Shown here: positions 1 to 9,615 of the stretch, one piece after another
Layout: each line of letters opens with the position of its first letter
How positions within the stretch are numbered: the first letter of the stretch is position 1
Source of the DNA: Vibrio neonatus
Lineage (GTDB): Bacteria; Pseudomonadota; Gammaproteobacteria; Enterobacterales; Vibrionaceae
Length of the DNA stretch: 64,000 nt
Assembly (NCBI RefSeq): GCF_024346975.1
Contig: NZ_AP024886.1
Coordinates: 1-64,000 of the forward strand
Direction of reading: 5' to 3'
Translations under genes and position numbers: made by a program
Notes under the pieces: model-generated
Database searches by the model: none
What the model saw: the letters and a program-made list of their open reading frames with translations, nothing else
What the model was told of the DNA's origin: nothing

Positions 1-1841
1 GCTTCTTTGCCTTTACTGGCATGGCAAGTCATGAAGGTCAGTTGCAAATTGTCGTAGTGGCTCTGCCATTGCTCAAATAGCGCAGGTTTATCTTTATGAG
101 TGCGCCCTAGCACCAATACCGACAACGGTTTGTGGGTGTTGTTGATGCGTTGCAGAGTTTTCTCAAGCTTAGCTTCGGCAATCACCGACACCGCTTTTTG
201 TTTTTGCTGTTTGTGCGCGGTTAACGTTTTCGTCAACTGCTGCGGGTTTTGTACGACAAACTCACCTGCCACATCAGCAATCTGCGAGTTAAAGCGATAC
301 GTGGTATCTAAATAATGCGTCGTAGCGTGTGGGAAACGCTCACTAAAGCGAGTGGTTAAATCAACATCAGAGCCAGCAAATTGATAAATCGACTGCCAAT
401 CATCACCAACTGCAAACAAAGAGCGGCGCCCCTCTTCACAAGGCTGATTCACTATAGCTTCAACCAACGCCAAACGTGCAGGCGAAATATCTTGGTATTC
501 ATCAACCATCAAATAACGCCACGGCGCTTTAAAGCGTTTTTTGCTCACATAGCTCGTGGCTTTTTCAATCATAGAATGGAAATCAAGCTCACCTTGGTCT
601 TTCAAGTATTGCTTCCACGCTTGATAACACGGCCACACTAATTGTAATTCACTGTTAAGGCGCGAATATTCTGGGTGTTCCACCAGCTGTTGTTGAATGG
701 TTTTCTTGGTCACGCTCATGGCGCACAGCTGATCCACTTGTTGATCAAGCCAAGAGATTAATTTAGGGTTTTCAAACTGGCTGTTTAGCTCAACATCGCC
801 TTTTAAGAAGGCGATAGGCCACAAGGATAAGTGCTTTTTCCAGCGATTGAAGTTGGTGCTATTAGTCCAGTGCTCTTTAAGCCACATCGCGCACCACTGC
901 TGTTTTTGATTGGCTTCATACGCCAAAGAGGTCACTTTAGCTGGCTGACCTTCAACTTGCTCGATGATCTGCAAGGCCATTTTATGGAAAGTGCTGACGT
1001 TCACTTTTTGCGAAGTTACGCCAATTTTATCGGATAAACGCTCGGCGATTTCAGTGGCGGCATCTTTACCAAAGGCCAGTAAGGCAATTTCTTCGGCTTG
1101 TGCTTGATGGCTTTGCAGTAAATACGCCACCCTTGCCATTAATACGCTCGTTTTACCGGTACCCGCGCCGGCTAATACCAAGTTATGATCGTTATTTAAC
1201 AGCACAGAGATTTGTTGCGATTCATTCAGTGGCGAGCTTTCAATTTGATTAAACAGCACTTGCCAGTTTTTCACTTCATTAACTAGCCAATGCTGATTGC
1301 GCTCTTTTACCGCGTCGCCATCAGGGGCTAGCCATGCATTGATCTCTTGCATGCCGTCAGCCATACGCTGGGTTGCGTCAGTAAGGCTAATGTCCATTTC
1401 CACTAAATCGTTACGCACCATCTCTTGCCATGCTAACCATTGCGAGTTGGCTAAATAGGCAGGCTGTTTTAATAGCAGTTGCAGTTTTTGATGCCATTTA
1501 GGCAAATAAAGATTAAGTTGACGGCATTGCAGGCGGTGCCATTTTTCGTAGTATTGCACTGCGGTGCGACCAAATGCTTTGGCTTTGCCCCAAGGCAACC
1601 CTTGGATTTGCCAAGCACTTTGCCAAGTTTCACCATCGGCATCCTCTTGTTTATGGCCAAAGAAGGTAATGCTTCCCCATACCACGCCACGTTCGATTGC
1701 GGTTTTACCGCTCCATTCAGAAAAAGGGATAGATGTTTGATTCTCTGAAGAGGTCAGAATTAACTGATCTTTTTCGAGCTTGATATCAAAGTATTCATCT
1801 TGTAGAAAAAACTGAGCTGATGGGGTCGCTTGCAACTGCAT
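1..1841 (-). CDS. helD: DNA helicase IV (HelD), 3' end outside the window
   Basis: UvrD/Rep-type superfamily 1 DNA helicase, an ATP-dependent 3'-5' translocase of DNA repair and recombination. About 613 codons are present; the E. coli protein is about 684 residues, so roughly the last 70 are cut off by the window edge. The start is the ATG at 1841-1839, giving MQLQATPSAQFF. Seen: Walker A (AGAGTGKTS, around 1150-1180), the DEYQD helicase motif II (around 490-510), GDDWQSIYQFAG, and motif V TCHASKGKEA at the very edge. It diverges from yccS with 213 bases between, echoing the E. coli yccS-yccF-helD neighbourhood. The call is secure. Confidence 0.95.
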   Translation of the reverse strand, partial: MQLQATPSAQFFLQDEYFDIKLEKDQLILTSSENQTSIPFSEWSGKTAIERGVVWGSITFFGHKQEDADGETWQSAWQIQGLPWGKAKAFGRTAVQYYEKWHRLQCRQLNLYLPKWHQKLQLLLKQPAYLANSQWLAWQEMVRNDLVEMDISLTDATQRMADGMQEINAWLAPDGDAVKERNQHWLVNEVKNWQVLFNQIESSPLNESQQISVLLNNDHNLVLAGAGTGKTSVLMARVAYLLQSHQAQAEEIALLAFGKDAATEIAERLSDKIGVTSQKVNVSTFHKMALQIIEQVEGQPAKVTSLAYEANQKQQWCAMWLKEHWTNSTNFNRWKKHLSLWPIAFLKGDVELNSQFENPKLISWLDQQVDQLCAMSVTKKTIQQQLVEHPEYSRLNSELQLVWPCYQAWKQYLKDQGELDFHSMIEKATSYVSKKRFKAPWRYLMVDEYQDISPARLALVEAIVNQPCEEGRRSLFAVGDDWQSIYQFAGSDVDLTTRFSERFPHATTHYLDTTYRFNSQIADVAGEFVVQNPQQLTKTLTAHKQQKQKAVSVIAEAKLEKTLQRINNTHKPLSVLVLGRTHKDKPALFEQWQSHYDNLQLTFMTCHASKGKE

Positions 1842-2054
1842 GTGAACTTTCTTGTCCTTGAGAATGGGTTGAACCGTTCCAGTTTACTATGTTTCTGCGA
1901 TACTTATCCAGAGAGATACTGGATTGCAAACTAGGTTCTATTATCTTGCCGGTTAGTATAGGTACTAGAAGTTGCTACATAGAAGCCACTTTGTCGGGTG
2001 CAAAATTGCCAAAGCCTGTGTAAAGTACGCCTATATAACAAAAGGTTAGCCTGA

Positions 2055-4202
2055 ATGTCAGCAAATACGCTACTCACTTTTCGCCAAATATGGGCGAGTA
2101 AAACCATCAATTACAGCCTACTGATTTTAGTCACTATGTTGGGTGTCGTAGTGCCTTGTTGGTATATGGAACAATATACGGCGATTACGCCCTTGGTATT
2201 AGGGGTGATTGCCGCCGCATTGGCAGAGACCGATGATAACTTTTGGGGTCGATTTAAAGCCTTAGTGCTGACCTTTATCTGTTTTGCCATTGCCAGTTTA
2301 TCTATTGAAATACTCTACCCTTACCCATTATTTTTTGGCATTGGGCTATTTTTCTCAACCTTCGGCTTTATTATGCTGGGCGCAATTGGTTCTCGTTATG
2401 CTAGCATCGCGTTCGGCTCTTTGTTAATTGCAATTTATACTATGCTCGGCGCAAGCGAAAGCAGTAGTATTTTCACCCAACCGATCATGCTGTTAACGGG
2501 CGCAGCTTGGTATTACTTCTTATCACTGCTCTGGCAAAGCTTTTGGCCCATGCAACCGGTGCAACTGAGCTTAGCGCAAACTTTTCAGCAACTTTCATTT
2601 TATTTAAACGCTAAGAGCAGTCGTTTCCACCCTTCGATTGGCAATCACTCACAGCCAATGCGCCTTGAAGAAGCACGCTTAAACGCCAACATTGTTGAAG
2701 CGTTGGAATTGTGTCGTCATACCTTTATAAAACGTTCCAAAAAAGGGCATGTAAACGGCCCAAATGATCGATTTTTGCGCATCTACTTTTTGGCGCAAGA
2801 CATCCATGAACGCTTAAGCTCTAGCCATTATCGTTATCATGATTTTGCCGCACACTTTGAACGCTCAGATGTGTTGTTTCGTTTTAAGCACTTGTTGCAA
2901 ACCTATGCTCAAGAATGCCAACAAATAGCGGAAGCTACACGCTTAAATCAGCCTTATGTGCGCAGCGAAAACTCAGTCTTTGCCTTAGATGAATTGCAAG
3001 GTGCGATGACTCACCTTAAACAGCAAAATAATCCCAATTGGCAACAGCCATTAAGACAACTGCAATATTTATTTGATAACTTGTGCACCGTTGATCGCCT
3101 GTTGAACAACATCAATAACCCTAATGCACAGCCTAATGACAATGTATTGGATGATAAAACCGCTTATACCGCCAAACAAATGTGGCAGCGCATTCGCGAT
3201 AACATCTCACCTTCGTCGATACTGTTTCGACATGCAGCGCGTATGTCCATTGCCTTGACTTTGGGCTACACCATTATTGAATTGTTTTCTATTGATCACG
3301 GCTTTTGGATTTTGCTAACCACTTTGTTTGTTTGTCAGCCTAATTTTAGCTCCACTAAGCAAAAGCTATTTCATCGCATCAGCGGCACTTTTGCTGGGTT
3401 AATTATTGGCGTCATCATGCTGACCTTTATCCCAGACGTGCAAGGACAGTTATTTGTCATTGTGTTATCCAGCGTGCTGTTTTTTGCGTTCCGCTTACAA
3501 AACTACGCCTACGCAACCGCGGTTATCACGGTACTGGTGCTGTTTTTGTTCTCACAACTGGGGGCGGGTTATGCGGTTATTCTGCCGCGCTTAGTGGATA
3601 CCTTAATTGGCAGTATTCTGGCGGTGGGCGCGGTGTATTTTATTATGCCGGATTGGCAAGCGAAGAAAATTCCATCGCTAATGGCGAATTCCATTGCCGC
3701 CAATGACCGATATTTAGGGCAGATTATTGCCCAGTATCGAGTAGGTAAAACGGATGATCTGACTTATCGCATCGCAAGGCGCGCCGCTCACAGTCACGAT
3801 GCAAACCTTAGTGCGGCTATTAGTGATATGTTGGCAGAGCCGGGAAAACATCGCTATGCCGTTGATGAGAGCTTTCGTTTCTTAACTCTTAGTCACGCAC
3901 TGCTGAGCTATGTCTCCGCCCTTGGCGCGCACCGCACTTTAATTAACGATGCCGTCACCCATAAATTGGTGATTGATGCATATCAAGAAATTCATGTTAA
4001 GCTCGATGCCATTGATAAGGCGCTCAGGGATGAAGCATATGACCCTCAAGTGTTCGATACCAATCATATTCAACACAAATTGTCACAATGGCGTGAGAGC
4101 GACGGCACATCTGCACAGATGATCTTGCAACAATTGCATTTGATCCACAGAATGTTGCCAGAGATCAAAACTCTCAGCCAAACATTTTCAAAATCCAAAT
4201 AG
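2055..4202 (+). CDS. yccS: YccS/YhfK family inner-membrane protein
   Basis: FUSC-superfamily integral membrane protein of 715 residues, the length of E. coli YccS (about 717). The architecture is the family one: a first block of about six hydrophobic segments (residues about 20-160), a long soluble cytoplasmic region (about 170-390), a second membrane block (about 400-530) and a soluble tail. The molecular function is not established; related proteins resemble aromatic-acid efflux subunits, but that is inference. AAAGG at 2041-2045 precedes the ATG at good spacing. The gene is divergent from helD and followed 30 bases later by the yccT homologue, probably co-transcribed. Confidence 0.9.
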   Translation: MSANTLLTFRQIWASKTINYSLLILVTMLGVVVPCWYMEQYTAITPLVLGVIAAALAETDDNFWGRFKALVLTFICFAIASLSIEILYPYPLFFGIGLFFSTFGFIMLGAIGSRYASIAFGSLLIAIYTMLGASESSSIFTQPIMLLTGAAWYYFLSLLWQSFWPMQPVQLSLAQTFQQLSFYLNAKSSRFHPSIGNHSQPMRLEEARLNANIVEALELCRHTFIKRSKKGHVNGPNDRFLRIYFLAQDIHERLSSSHYRYHDFAAHFERSDVLFRFKHLLQTYAQECQQIAEATRLNQPYVRSENSVFALDELQGAMTHLKQQNNPNWQQPLRQLQYLFDNLCTVDRLLNNINNPNAQPNDNVLDDKTAYTAKQMWQRIRDNISPSSILFRHAARMSIALTLGYTIIELFSIDHGFWILLTTLFVCQPNFSSTKQKLFHRISGTFAGLIIGVIMLTFIPDVQGQLFVIVLSSVLFFAFRLQNYAYATAVITVLVLFLFSQLGAGYAVILPRLVDTLIGSILAVGAVYFIMPDWQAKKIPSLMANSIAANDRYLGQIIAQYRVGKTDDLTYRIARRAAHSHDANLSAAISDMLAEPGKHRYAVDESFRFLTLSHALLSYVSALGAHRTLINDAVTHKLVIDAYQEIHVKLDAIDKALRDEAYDPQVFDTNHIQHKLSQWRESDGTSAQMILQQLHLIHRMLPEIKTLSQTFSKSK

Positions 4203-4232
4203 GTTAGATACCTAAAACTATAGAGAAGCTCT

Positions 4233-4937
4233 ATGTACAAGAAAATTTTGCTAACTGGACTAGCGCTGTCATTTACGGCACCTGTGCTAGCCGACGTTAA
4301 AATCGACCTACCAGAACACGTAGATTTACTGCTTGTAAATGGAGCAGAACCGAATGTGGATGGTGGCTTTTTCTCTTCAAGCTCAAGCGCTATTTTGCCA
4401 GACGGCGAAAACCAAATCGTGTTTCGTTACGAGCCAACGTTTAAACAAGGCCAAGAGTTTGAAAAAATGAGCTCTGACGTGATCGTGGCAAAATTTACCG
4501 CTGAGAACCAAGAGTTGACCTTCCAGTTCCCGAAATATCGCAACATTCGTGAAGCAAAGAAATTTGATAAACACCCTGACTGGGCATTAATTGATGAGTC
4601 TGGCAATAAAGTGGCGTTTGCTCAAGATAAGCTGATTCACCATGGCGTGCAGTTTGGTCGTGATTTTGCCACTGAAGTCATGAAGTTCAATACCACCGAC
4701 AGTGCAGCCGCCATTGCCACCAGCAACAGCCTAGCGTATGCCGCAGTTACCGCAGCGCAAGCTTCAGGTACAGAAGTTGCAGTAGTGCCTGTGGCTAGCA
4801 AAACTAACAACGCAACCGCTAGCACGGCAAACGCAGCATCAGCGACCACTGAAGAAGAAATGCTAATGTTTTGGTACAACAAAGCAGACGACGCCACTAA
4901 AGCGCGCTTCAAAGCTTACGTAAATAGCCAAAAATAG
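4233..4937 (+). CDS. yccT: YccT/UPF0319 (DUF2057) secreted protein
   Basis: Exported protein of 234 residues. The signal peptide is plain: MYKKILLTGLALSFTAPVLA followed by DVKIDLPEHV. The core (about 21-150) matches DUF2057, with the family feature 'LLVNG' near residue 33. In E. coli YccT (CsgI) is a periplasmic protein reported to restrain curli assembly; no such role can be read from this sequence. The region from about 165 to 205 is Ala/Thr/Ser-rich, low-complexity and specific to this protein, and joins a C-terminal stretch beginning EEEMLMFWYN. It lies 30 bases after yccS and is followed by a strong inverted repeat. Confidence 0.85.
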   Translation: MYKKILLTGLALSFTAPVLADVKIDLPEHVDLLLVNGAEPNVDGGFFSSSSSAILPDGENQIVFRYEPTFKQGQEFEKMSSDVIVAKFTAENQELTFQFPKYRNIREAKKFDKHPDWALIDESGNKVAFAQDKLIHHGVQFGRDFATEVMKFNTTDSAAAIATSNSLAYAAVTAAQASGTEVAVVPVASKTNNATASTANAASATTEEEMLMFWYNKADDATKARFKAYVNSQK

Positions 4938-4955
4938 AGACCACTCTCGCACTTC

Positions 4956-4991
4956 AAGGTGAAATTTAACTAAACCGTTAAATTTCACCTT
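4956..4991 (+). terminator. Inverted repeat after yccT
   Basis: Perfect 15-bp stem (4956-4970 with 4977-4991) around a 6-base loop, 18 bases after the yccT stop. The following bases are only moderately T-rich, so it may act as a terminator or as an RNA-stabilising hairpin. Confidence 0.65.
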
Positions 4992-5101
4992 ATCTCTCTA
5001 CCTTCATCTTATTGAAATATCTTAATATTACCCTAACAAATACGCCAAATTATTGGTTTTGTATTTTTGATAAGTTAATGATCTTATAGGGTAAATTGAG
5101 A

Positions 5102-6649
5102 ATGGACTCAATAAAAACAGTTGTAGATAAACAAACTCACCAAGCCTCCCCCATTTTAGACCTTATTGTTGTGGGAGGTGGCATCAACGGCGTGGGTATT
5201 GCCACAGATGCAGTCAGCCGAGGTTTGTCTACCGCCCTATTTGAAGCCAAAGATTTTGCCAGTGCTACGTCATCGGCCAGCTCTAAACTTATTCACGGCG
5301 GTTTGCGCTATCTAGAGCATTATGAGTTTCGCTTGGTCTCTGAAGCCCTTGCTGAACGTGAAGTGATTCTTAAAAAAGCGCCACACATTGCCAAGCCAAT
5401 GCGCTTTCGTCTACCCCATCGCCCGTATTTGCGCCCTGCTTGGATGATACGTGCTGGCATGTATCTTTATGACTATCTTGGCAAACGAAACTCTCTGCCT
5501 GCATCGCGTAAAATCTCCTTTGCTAACGAAGATGTCTTGCACAACGACTTTAGCGTCGGCTTTGAATATTCTGATTGCTGGGTGGATGATGCACGACTGG
5601 TGCTGTTAAATGCGATGCAAGCACAGCAAAATGGCGCTGAAATTAACAACTACTGCACCGCTGTCTCTGCCTCACAACAAGATGGCATTTGGACAGTGCA
5701 ATTATTGGATCATAGAACGGGGCAAACCTTCACCCGTCACAGCCGAGCGTTAGTTAATGCTACTGGGCCTTGGGTGAAAAGTTTCATCACTGAAAGTTTG
5801 CACAGTGAATCGCCAATGGGGATTCGCTTAATCAAAGGTTCGCACATCATAGTGCCTAAAATCTACCCGCAAGATCACGCTTATATTTTACAAAACCAAG
5901 ATGGACGCATTGTATTTACCATTCCTTATTTGGATAAATACACTTTGATTGGCACTACCGATGAAGAATATAAAGGCGACCCGCGCCACGTTGCCATCAA
6001 CGATGGCGAAATAGACTATTTGTTGAATGTGGTGCGCGAGCACTTTATCAATGCCCCACACAAACAAGATATTTTAGCCACCTTTAGCGGCGTGAGGCCT
6101 TTGTGTGATGACGAGTCGGACTCGCCACAAGCCATCACCCGTGATTACACTTTGACCGTGCAACATGCCTCTCTAGATAACAGCCAAAGCAATGCGCCGT
6201 TTAGCGCGCCGCTATTGTCGGTATTTGGTGGCAAACTGACTACCTATCGAAAACTCGCCAATGCCGCATTAGAGAAGCTAGCGCCATTCTTCCCAGAAAT
6301 GACCAACAGCACTACCAAAACTAGCTTACTGCCCGGCGCAGAAGACTTCGACAATCAGACACTTTTGACGCAATTACAGCAAAAATGGCCAAATGCTCAG
6401 CAAAGCATGCTAAAGCGTTGGATAAGTAGTTATGGCTCACGAGCGCTTATGATTGGTGAGCAAACTCCTGAACTGGGACAGCGCTTTGCTAAGCAGTTAT
6501 TTGCAGCTGAAGTTGACTACTTAATTGCACATGAGTTTGCCTTAAATAGTGACGACATCCTCTATCGACGTACTAAACTGTATCTAGAAATGAGCGCTGA
6601 TGAAATCAAAGCACTGGAACGTTATCTGCAAAATGAACACTATAACTAG
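5102..6649 (+). CDS. glpD: Aerobic glycerol-3-phosphate dehydrogenase
   Basis: FAD-dependent oxidation of sn-glycerol-3-phosphate to dihydroxyacetone phosphate, with electrons passed to quinone at the inner face of the membrane. The dinucleotide-binding motif GGGINGVG lies at about residues 25-32. The strongly conserved SSASSKLIHGGLRYLEHYEF follows at about 60-80, and the C-terminal domain at about 390-510 is family-typical. The length (about 515) is slightly above E. coli GlpD (501) because of an N-terminal extension of about 15 residues. I choose ATG 5102 over an in-frame TTG at 5096, because AGGG at 5088-5091 is well spaced only for the ATG. glpF, glpK and glpR are not beside it. Confidence 0.95.
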   Translation: MDSIKTVVDKQTHQASPILDLIVVGGGINGVGIATDAVSRGLSTALFEAKDFASATSSASSKLIHGGLRYLEHYEFRLVSEALAEREVILKKAPHIAKPMRFRLPHRPYLRPAWMIRAGMYLYDYLGKRNSLPASRKISFANEDVLHNDFSVGFEYSDCWVDDARLVLLNAMQAQQNGAEINNYCTAVSASQQDGIWTVQLLDHRTGQTFTRHSRALVNATGPWVKSFITESLHSESPMGIRLIKGSHIIVPKIYPQDHAYILQNQDGRIVFTIPYLDKYTLIGTTDEEYKGDPRHVAINDGEIDYLLNVVREHFINAPHKQDILATFSGVRPLCDDESDSPQAITRDYTLTVQHASLDNSQSNAPFSAPLLSVFGGKLTTYRKLANAALEKLAPFFPEMTNSTTKTSLLPGAEDFDNQTLLTQLQQKWPNAQQSMLKRWISSYGSRALMIGEQTPELGQRFAKQLFAAEVDYLIAHEFALNSDDILYRRTKLYLEMSADEIKALERYLQNEHYN

Positions 6650-7006
6650 CAACAGGTAGTTGCTCCTCAACTTGATCTTATTGCAACACTTGCAATACTT
6701 CTTCTTGCCCACTAAATGCTCAAACCCACGCCCTTTTATACCCTAAAAGGGCTATTTACAAGATAGATTTTCTATGTGCAACAAATGGAAATATCTATAT
6801 GCATCAAGCACTAAGCATTGATTAGCATAGCTATTCACCAGTAGTTAGGCTGTTCACTGATCACGCTTATAGTCAAGAAAATGCCCCTTTAATTTTCCGT
6901 ACAGAAATTAAAAGTAAGTGTGCACTTTTTCGCATATGAAACCTTGAAAATAGAGCTTATAGTCTAGCCCCTTAAATTCTCATCGATATAAACGTTATTC
7001 AACTGG
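6650..7006. other. Intergenic region glpD-emrA
   Basis: About 350 bases without a credible ORF on either strand. It holds the hairpin at 6730-6752 and an AT-rich stretch that should contain the emrA promoter. I could not place a convincing -35/-10 pair or an operator. Confidence 0.5.
6730..6752 (+). terminator. Probable glpD terminator hairpin
   Basis: Nine-base arms 6730-6738 and 6744-6752 pair perfectly around a 5-base loop, about 80 bases past glpD. There is no long T tract, so termination is only probable. Confidence 0.45.
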
Positions 7007-8008
7007 ATGGTCATGAAGAAATATATTAAAGGTTATATTACCGCTATCATTTTGCTTGCCGTTGCAGGTGGACTGGCATATTACTGGCATTACAGTGATC
7101 TTCACCCTTCCACAGAAAATGCCTACGTTCACGGTAAAACCGTCTCTGTTGCTCCCCTTGTACAAGGTCGCATCACTAAAATTTCAGTGGATGACTTCCA
7201 GTTTGTGCATATGGGCGATAATTTAATTTCTGTCGATTCACAGCCTTATCAAATTGCGGTAAAAGAAGCGCAAGCGACTTATCAAGCAGCGCTACAGCAA
7301 AATAAATCTCAAGAATCTGGCGTTAATGCCGCTATTGCTCAACTTAACGAAGCAAAAGCGAACCTATTGAACGCACAAAAAACCTATAAACGAACTCAAG
7401 TGCTGGTTAAAAAGCACTTAGTGCCAATTCAGCAAGCGGATACGGACCGCACTAAACTTGCTGATGCTCAAGCTCGTTTGCATGCCGCGCAAGCTTCGTT
7501 ACAACAAGCTATTGATACTCAAGGTGGTAAAGGCGAGGAATCTGCCGCAGTGCAACAAGCTGCCGCGCATCTAGCAAAAGCGGAACTTGACTTAAGTTAC
7601 ACTGAAATTAGCGCACCATTTGATGGCTACGTGGGCGATGTGAAAACGCACCTAGGCACATTTGTCTCAACGGGACAGCCACTATTTCCTATCGTGAAAC
7701 AATACAGTCAGTGGATCCAAGCCAACTTTAAAGAATCACAAATGCCACGTCTTGCTGAAGGCCAATTGGTTGAAATCACGGTCGATATGTACCCTGATGA
7801 AGTTTGGCATGGCAAGCTAGTGAAAATATCACCAGCAAGCGGCAGCAGTTTTTCTCTACTTCCTCCAGAAAATGCCACTGGCAACTGGGTGAAAATAGGT
7901 CAACGTTTCCCAATAAAAATTGAAATTACCGACGATTTAACCAACAAACCTATTTTAAGAATCGGCTCTAGTACCCAAGTCACAGTGGATACGACGGCTG
8001 GAGAATAG
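7007..8008 (+). CDS. EmrA/VceA-type membrane fusion protein
   Basis: Periplasmic adaptor (HlyD family) linking an inner-membrane drug transporter to an outer-membrane channel. Seen: one N-terminal membrane anchor (residues about 8-28), a barrel-sandwich half starting 'TENAYVHGKTVSVAPLVQGR', a long helical coiled-coil hairpin (about 85-185, rich in Ala, Gln and Lys), the second half 'LSYTEISAPFDGYVGDV' and a beta-barrel domain. A second ATG at 7013 (MKKYIKG) is an equally good start. The downstream transporter gene begins 2 bases after this stop, so they form one operon. No MarR-type regulator or TolC gene is adjacent. EmrA and Vibrio VceA are the closest functional models. Confidence 0.88.
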   Translation: MVMKKYIKGYITAIILLAVAGGLAYYWHYSDLHPSTENAYVHGKTVSVAPLVQGRITKISVDDFQFVHMGDNLISVDSQPYQIAVKEAQATYQAALQQNKSQESGVNAAIAQLNEAKANLLNAQKTYKRTQVLVKKHLVPIQQADTDRTKLADAQARLHAAQASLQQAIDTQGGKGEESAAVQQAAAHLAKAELDLSYTEISAPFDGYVGDVKTHLGTFVSTGQPLFPIVKQYSQWIQANFKESQMPRLAEGQLVEITVDMYPDEVWHGKLVKISPASGSSFSLLPPENATGNWVKIGQRFPIKIEITDDLTNKPILRIGSSTQVTVDTTAGE

Positions 8009-8010
8009 TC

Positions 8011-9534
8011 GTGGAAAACATCACGCCTTTTAAGCGCACTATGATCGTGATTGCGGTAATGACCTCCGCAATCATGGTGCTGCTAGACATGACGATTGCC
8101 AACGTTGCCTTGCCACAAATGCAAGGCGCACTTGGCGCAACCTCCGATACCATCACTTGGGTGTTAACTGCCTATACCATGGCAGAAGCCATTTTCATCC
8201 CTCTGACGAGCTACTTTTCCAGCAAACTGGGCGAGCGACGTCTGCTTATTGTAGCAGTATCGGGCTTTATGGTGTCGTCCATTTTATGTGGTCAGGCGCA
8301 ATCCATTGAAGCTATGGTGCTGTTTCGTATCATTCAGGGTATGTTTGGCGCGGTGGTTATTCCATTGTCACAATCACTGCTGATTGCGGTTTTTCCTAGC
8401 CATGAGCGTGGCAAAGCCATGTCGATCTTTAGTATTGGTATCTTGCTTGGCCCTATTTTAGGCCCAACACTAGGCGGTTTGATTACACAAAATATGAACT
8501 GGCGTTGGGTGTTTTACGTCAACGTCCCAGTCGGTCTGTTTTGTTTAACCATGATCTACCTGTTTGTAAAAACCTCCAACAAACGCGAAGCGGTTATTGA
8601 CTGGCCTACCATGATTTCAATGGCAGTCGGTATCGGCATGCTACAAATGGTATTAGACCAAGGTAACCAACTGGATTGGTTTGAATCACGCACCATTCAA
8701 GCCAGCATTATCATCGCCTTTGTGGGGATTGCCTACTTTGTGCATCGCAGCTTTAAAACCCGTAGCCCAGTTGCGCCAATTTGGATACTGAGCAATCGAA
8801 ATTTAGCCTTAGGCTCATTGATGATGGCCATCTTTGCCAGCGCCCTATTTGGTCTCACCGCGCAACTGCCGATGATGTTAGAAGGGGTGCTTAACTACCC
8901 AGTAGACACTACCGGCTTGTTGATGGCACCGCGAGGCATTGCGGCAGCAATTACCTTGATTGCTACAGCTAAGTTTATGAATAACGGCCGTTTAAAATGG
9001 ATGGTCGCCTCTGGCGCTATATTATGTGGTATTGCTGGGCTAATCATGTCGGCATACTCAGAAAACATCGACTTTTACTGGCTGATTTTACCGGCATTAA
9101 TTCAAGGTTGTGGCATGGGACTAGTGTTCTCTAGCCTATCGTCGATTGCTTATACTACTTTGAAACCCGATCAAGGCGTGGCAGGAGCGAGTATCTTTAA
9201 CCTATTTAGAACCATAGGTAGCTCGTTTGGTATTTCGATTGCCACTACCTATCAGTTTAGAAGCTCACAAGAAGAGTGGAACTCTCTGGGTCAGGCGATT
9301 AACCCGTATAACCCAAACCTACAACAGTGGTTGGCAGAAACGGGACAAAAAATCACAGACCCAATGACGCAAACCATCTTGCAAGAACAGGTGCACAAAC
9401 AAGCAGAGATCATCGCTTTCGTGCACACCTTTACCTTTATTACGGCAATGTTTGTGTTGATCATACCTTTGCTGTTCTTACTTAAAATTCCTAAGCAAAC
9501 TATTGGTAAAGCAGGTGGCGCGCCAGCGCACTAA
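8011..9534 (+). CDS. EmrB/VceB-type DHA2 multidrug transporter
   Basis: Proton-driven major-facilitator drug exporter of the 14-segment DHA2 family, 507 residues. Family motifs are visible: 'LDMTIANVALPQMQ' in segment 1 (motif D1 with the membrane Asp), the 'SSKLGERRLL' motif-A loop, and 'LGPILGPTLGG' (motif C of drug/H+ antiporters). I accept the GTG at 8011, since GGAGAA lies just upstream. Starting at the next ATG (8041) would still keep segment 1 but drop the short cytoplasmic lead. Translation is probably coupled to the adaptor gene. Substrates cannot be read from sequence; Emr/Vce pumps export hydrophobic uncouplers, bile salts and antibiotics. Confidence 0.9.
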   Translation: MENITPFKRTMIVIAVMTSAIMVLLDMTIANVALPQMQGALGATSDTITWVLTAYTMAEAIFIPLTSYFSSKLGERRLLIVAVSGFMVSSILCGQAQSIEAMVLFRIIQGMFGAVVIPLSQSLLIAVFPSHERGKAMSIFSIGILLGPILGPTLGGLITQNMNWRWVFYVNVPVGLFCLTMIYLFVKTSNKREAVIDWPTMISMAVGIGMLQMVLDQGNQLDWFESRTIQASIIIAFVGIAYFVHRSFKTRSPVAPIWILSNRNLALGSLMMAIFASALFGLTAQLPMMLEGVLNYPVDTTGLLMAPRGIAAAITLIATAKFMNNGRLKWMVASGAILCGIAGLIMSAYSENIDFYWLILPALIQGCGMGLVFSSLSSIAYTTLKPDQGVAGASIFNLFRTIGSSFGISIATTYQFRSSQEEWNSLGQAINPYNPNLQQWLAETGQKITDPMTQTILQEQVHKQAEIIAFVHTFTFITAMFVLIIPLLFLLKIPKQTIGKAGGAPAH

Positions 9535-9574
9535 GGTTTTGGCTCACACCAATAATTGATAAATTCCAAATTCC

Positions 9575-9597
9575 TCCACTGCTTTACTGGCAGTGGA
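9575..9597 (+). terminator. Hairpin after the emrB-type gene
   Basis: Eight-base perfect arms (9575-9582 and 9590-9597) with a 7-base loop, 40 bases past the transporter stop. It is weakly followed by T, so it is a moderate terminator candidate for the efflux operon. Confidence 0.4.
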
Positions 9598-9615
9598 TGA
9601 GCTTTCCCTCACAAA

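Noticed and set aside
4637..4912. Antisense frame within yccT
   Set aside because: A shadow of the Ala/Thr-rich coding region; no start signal or homology.
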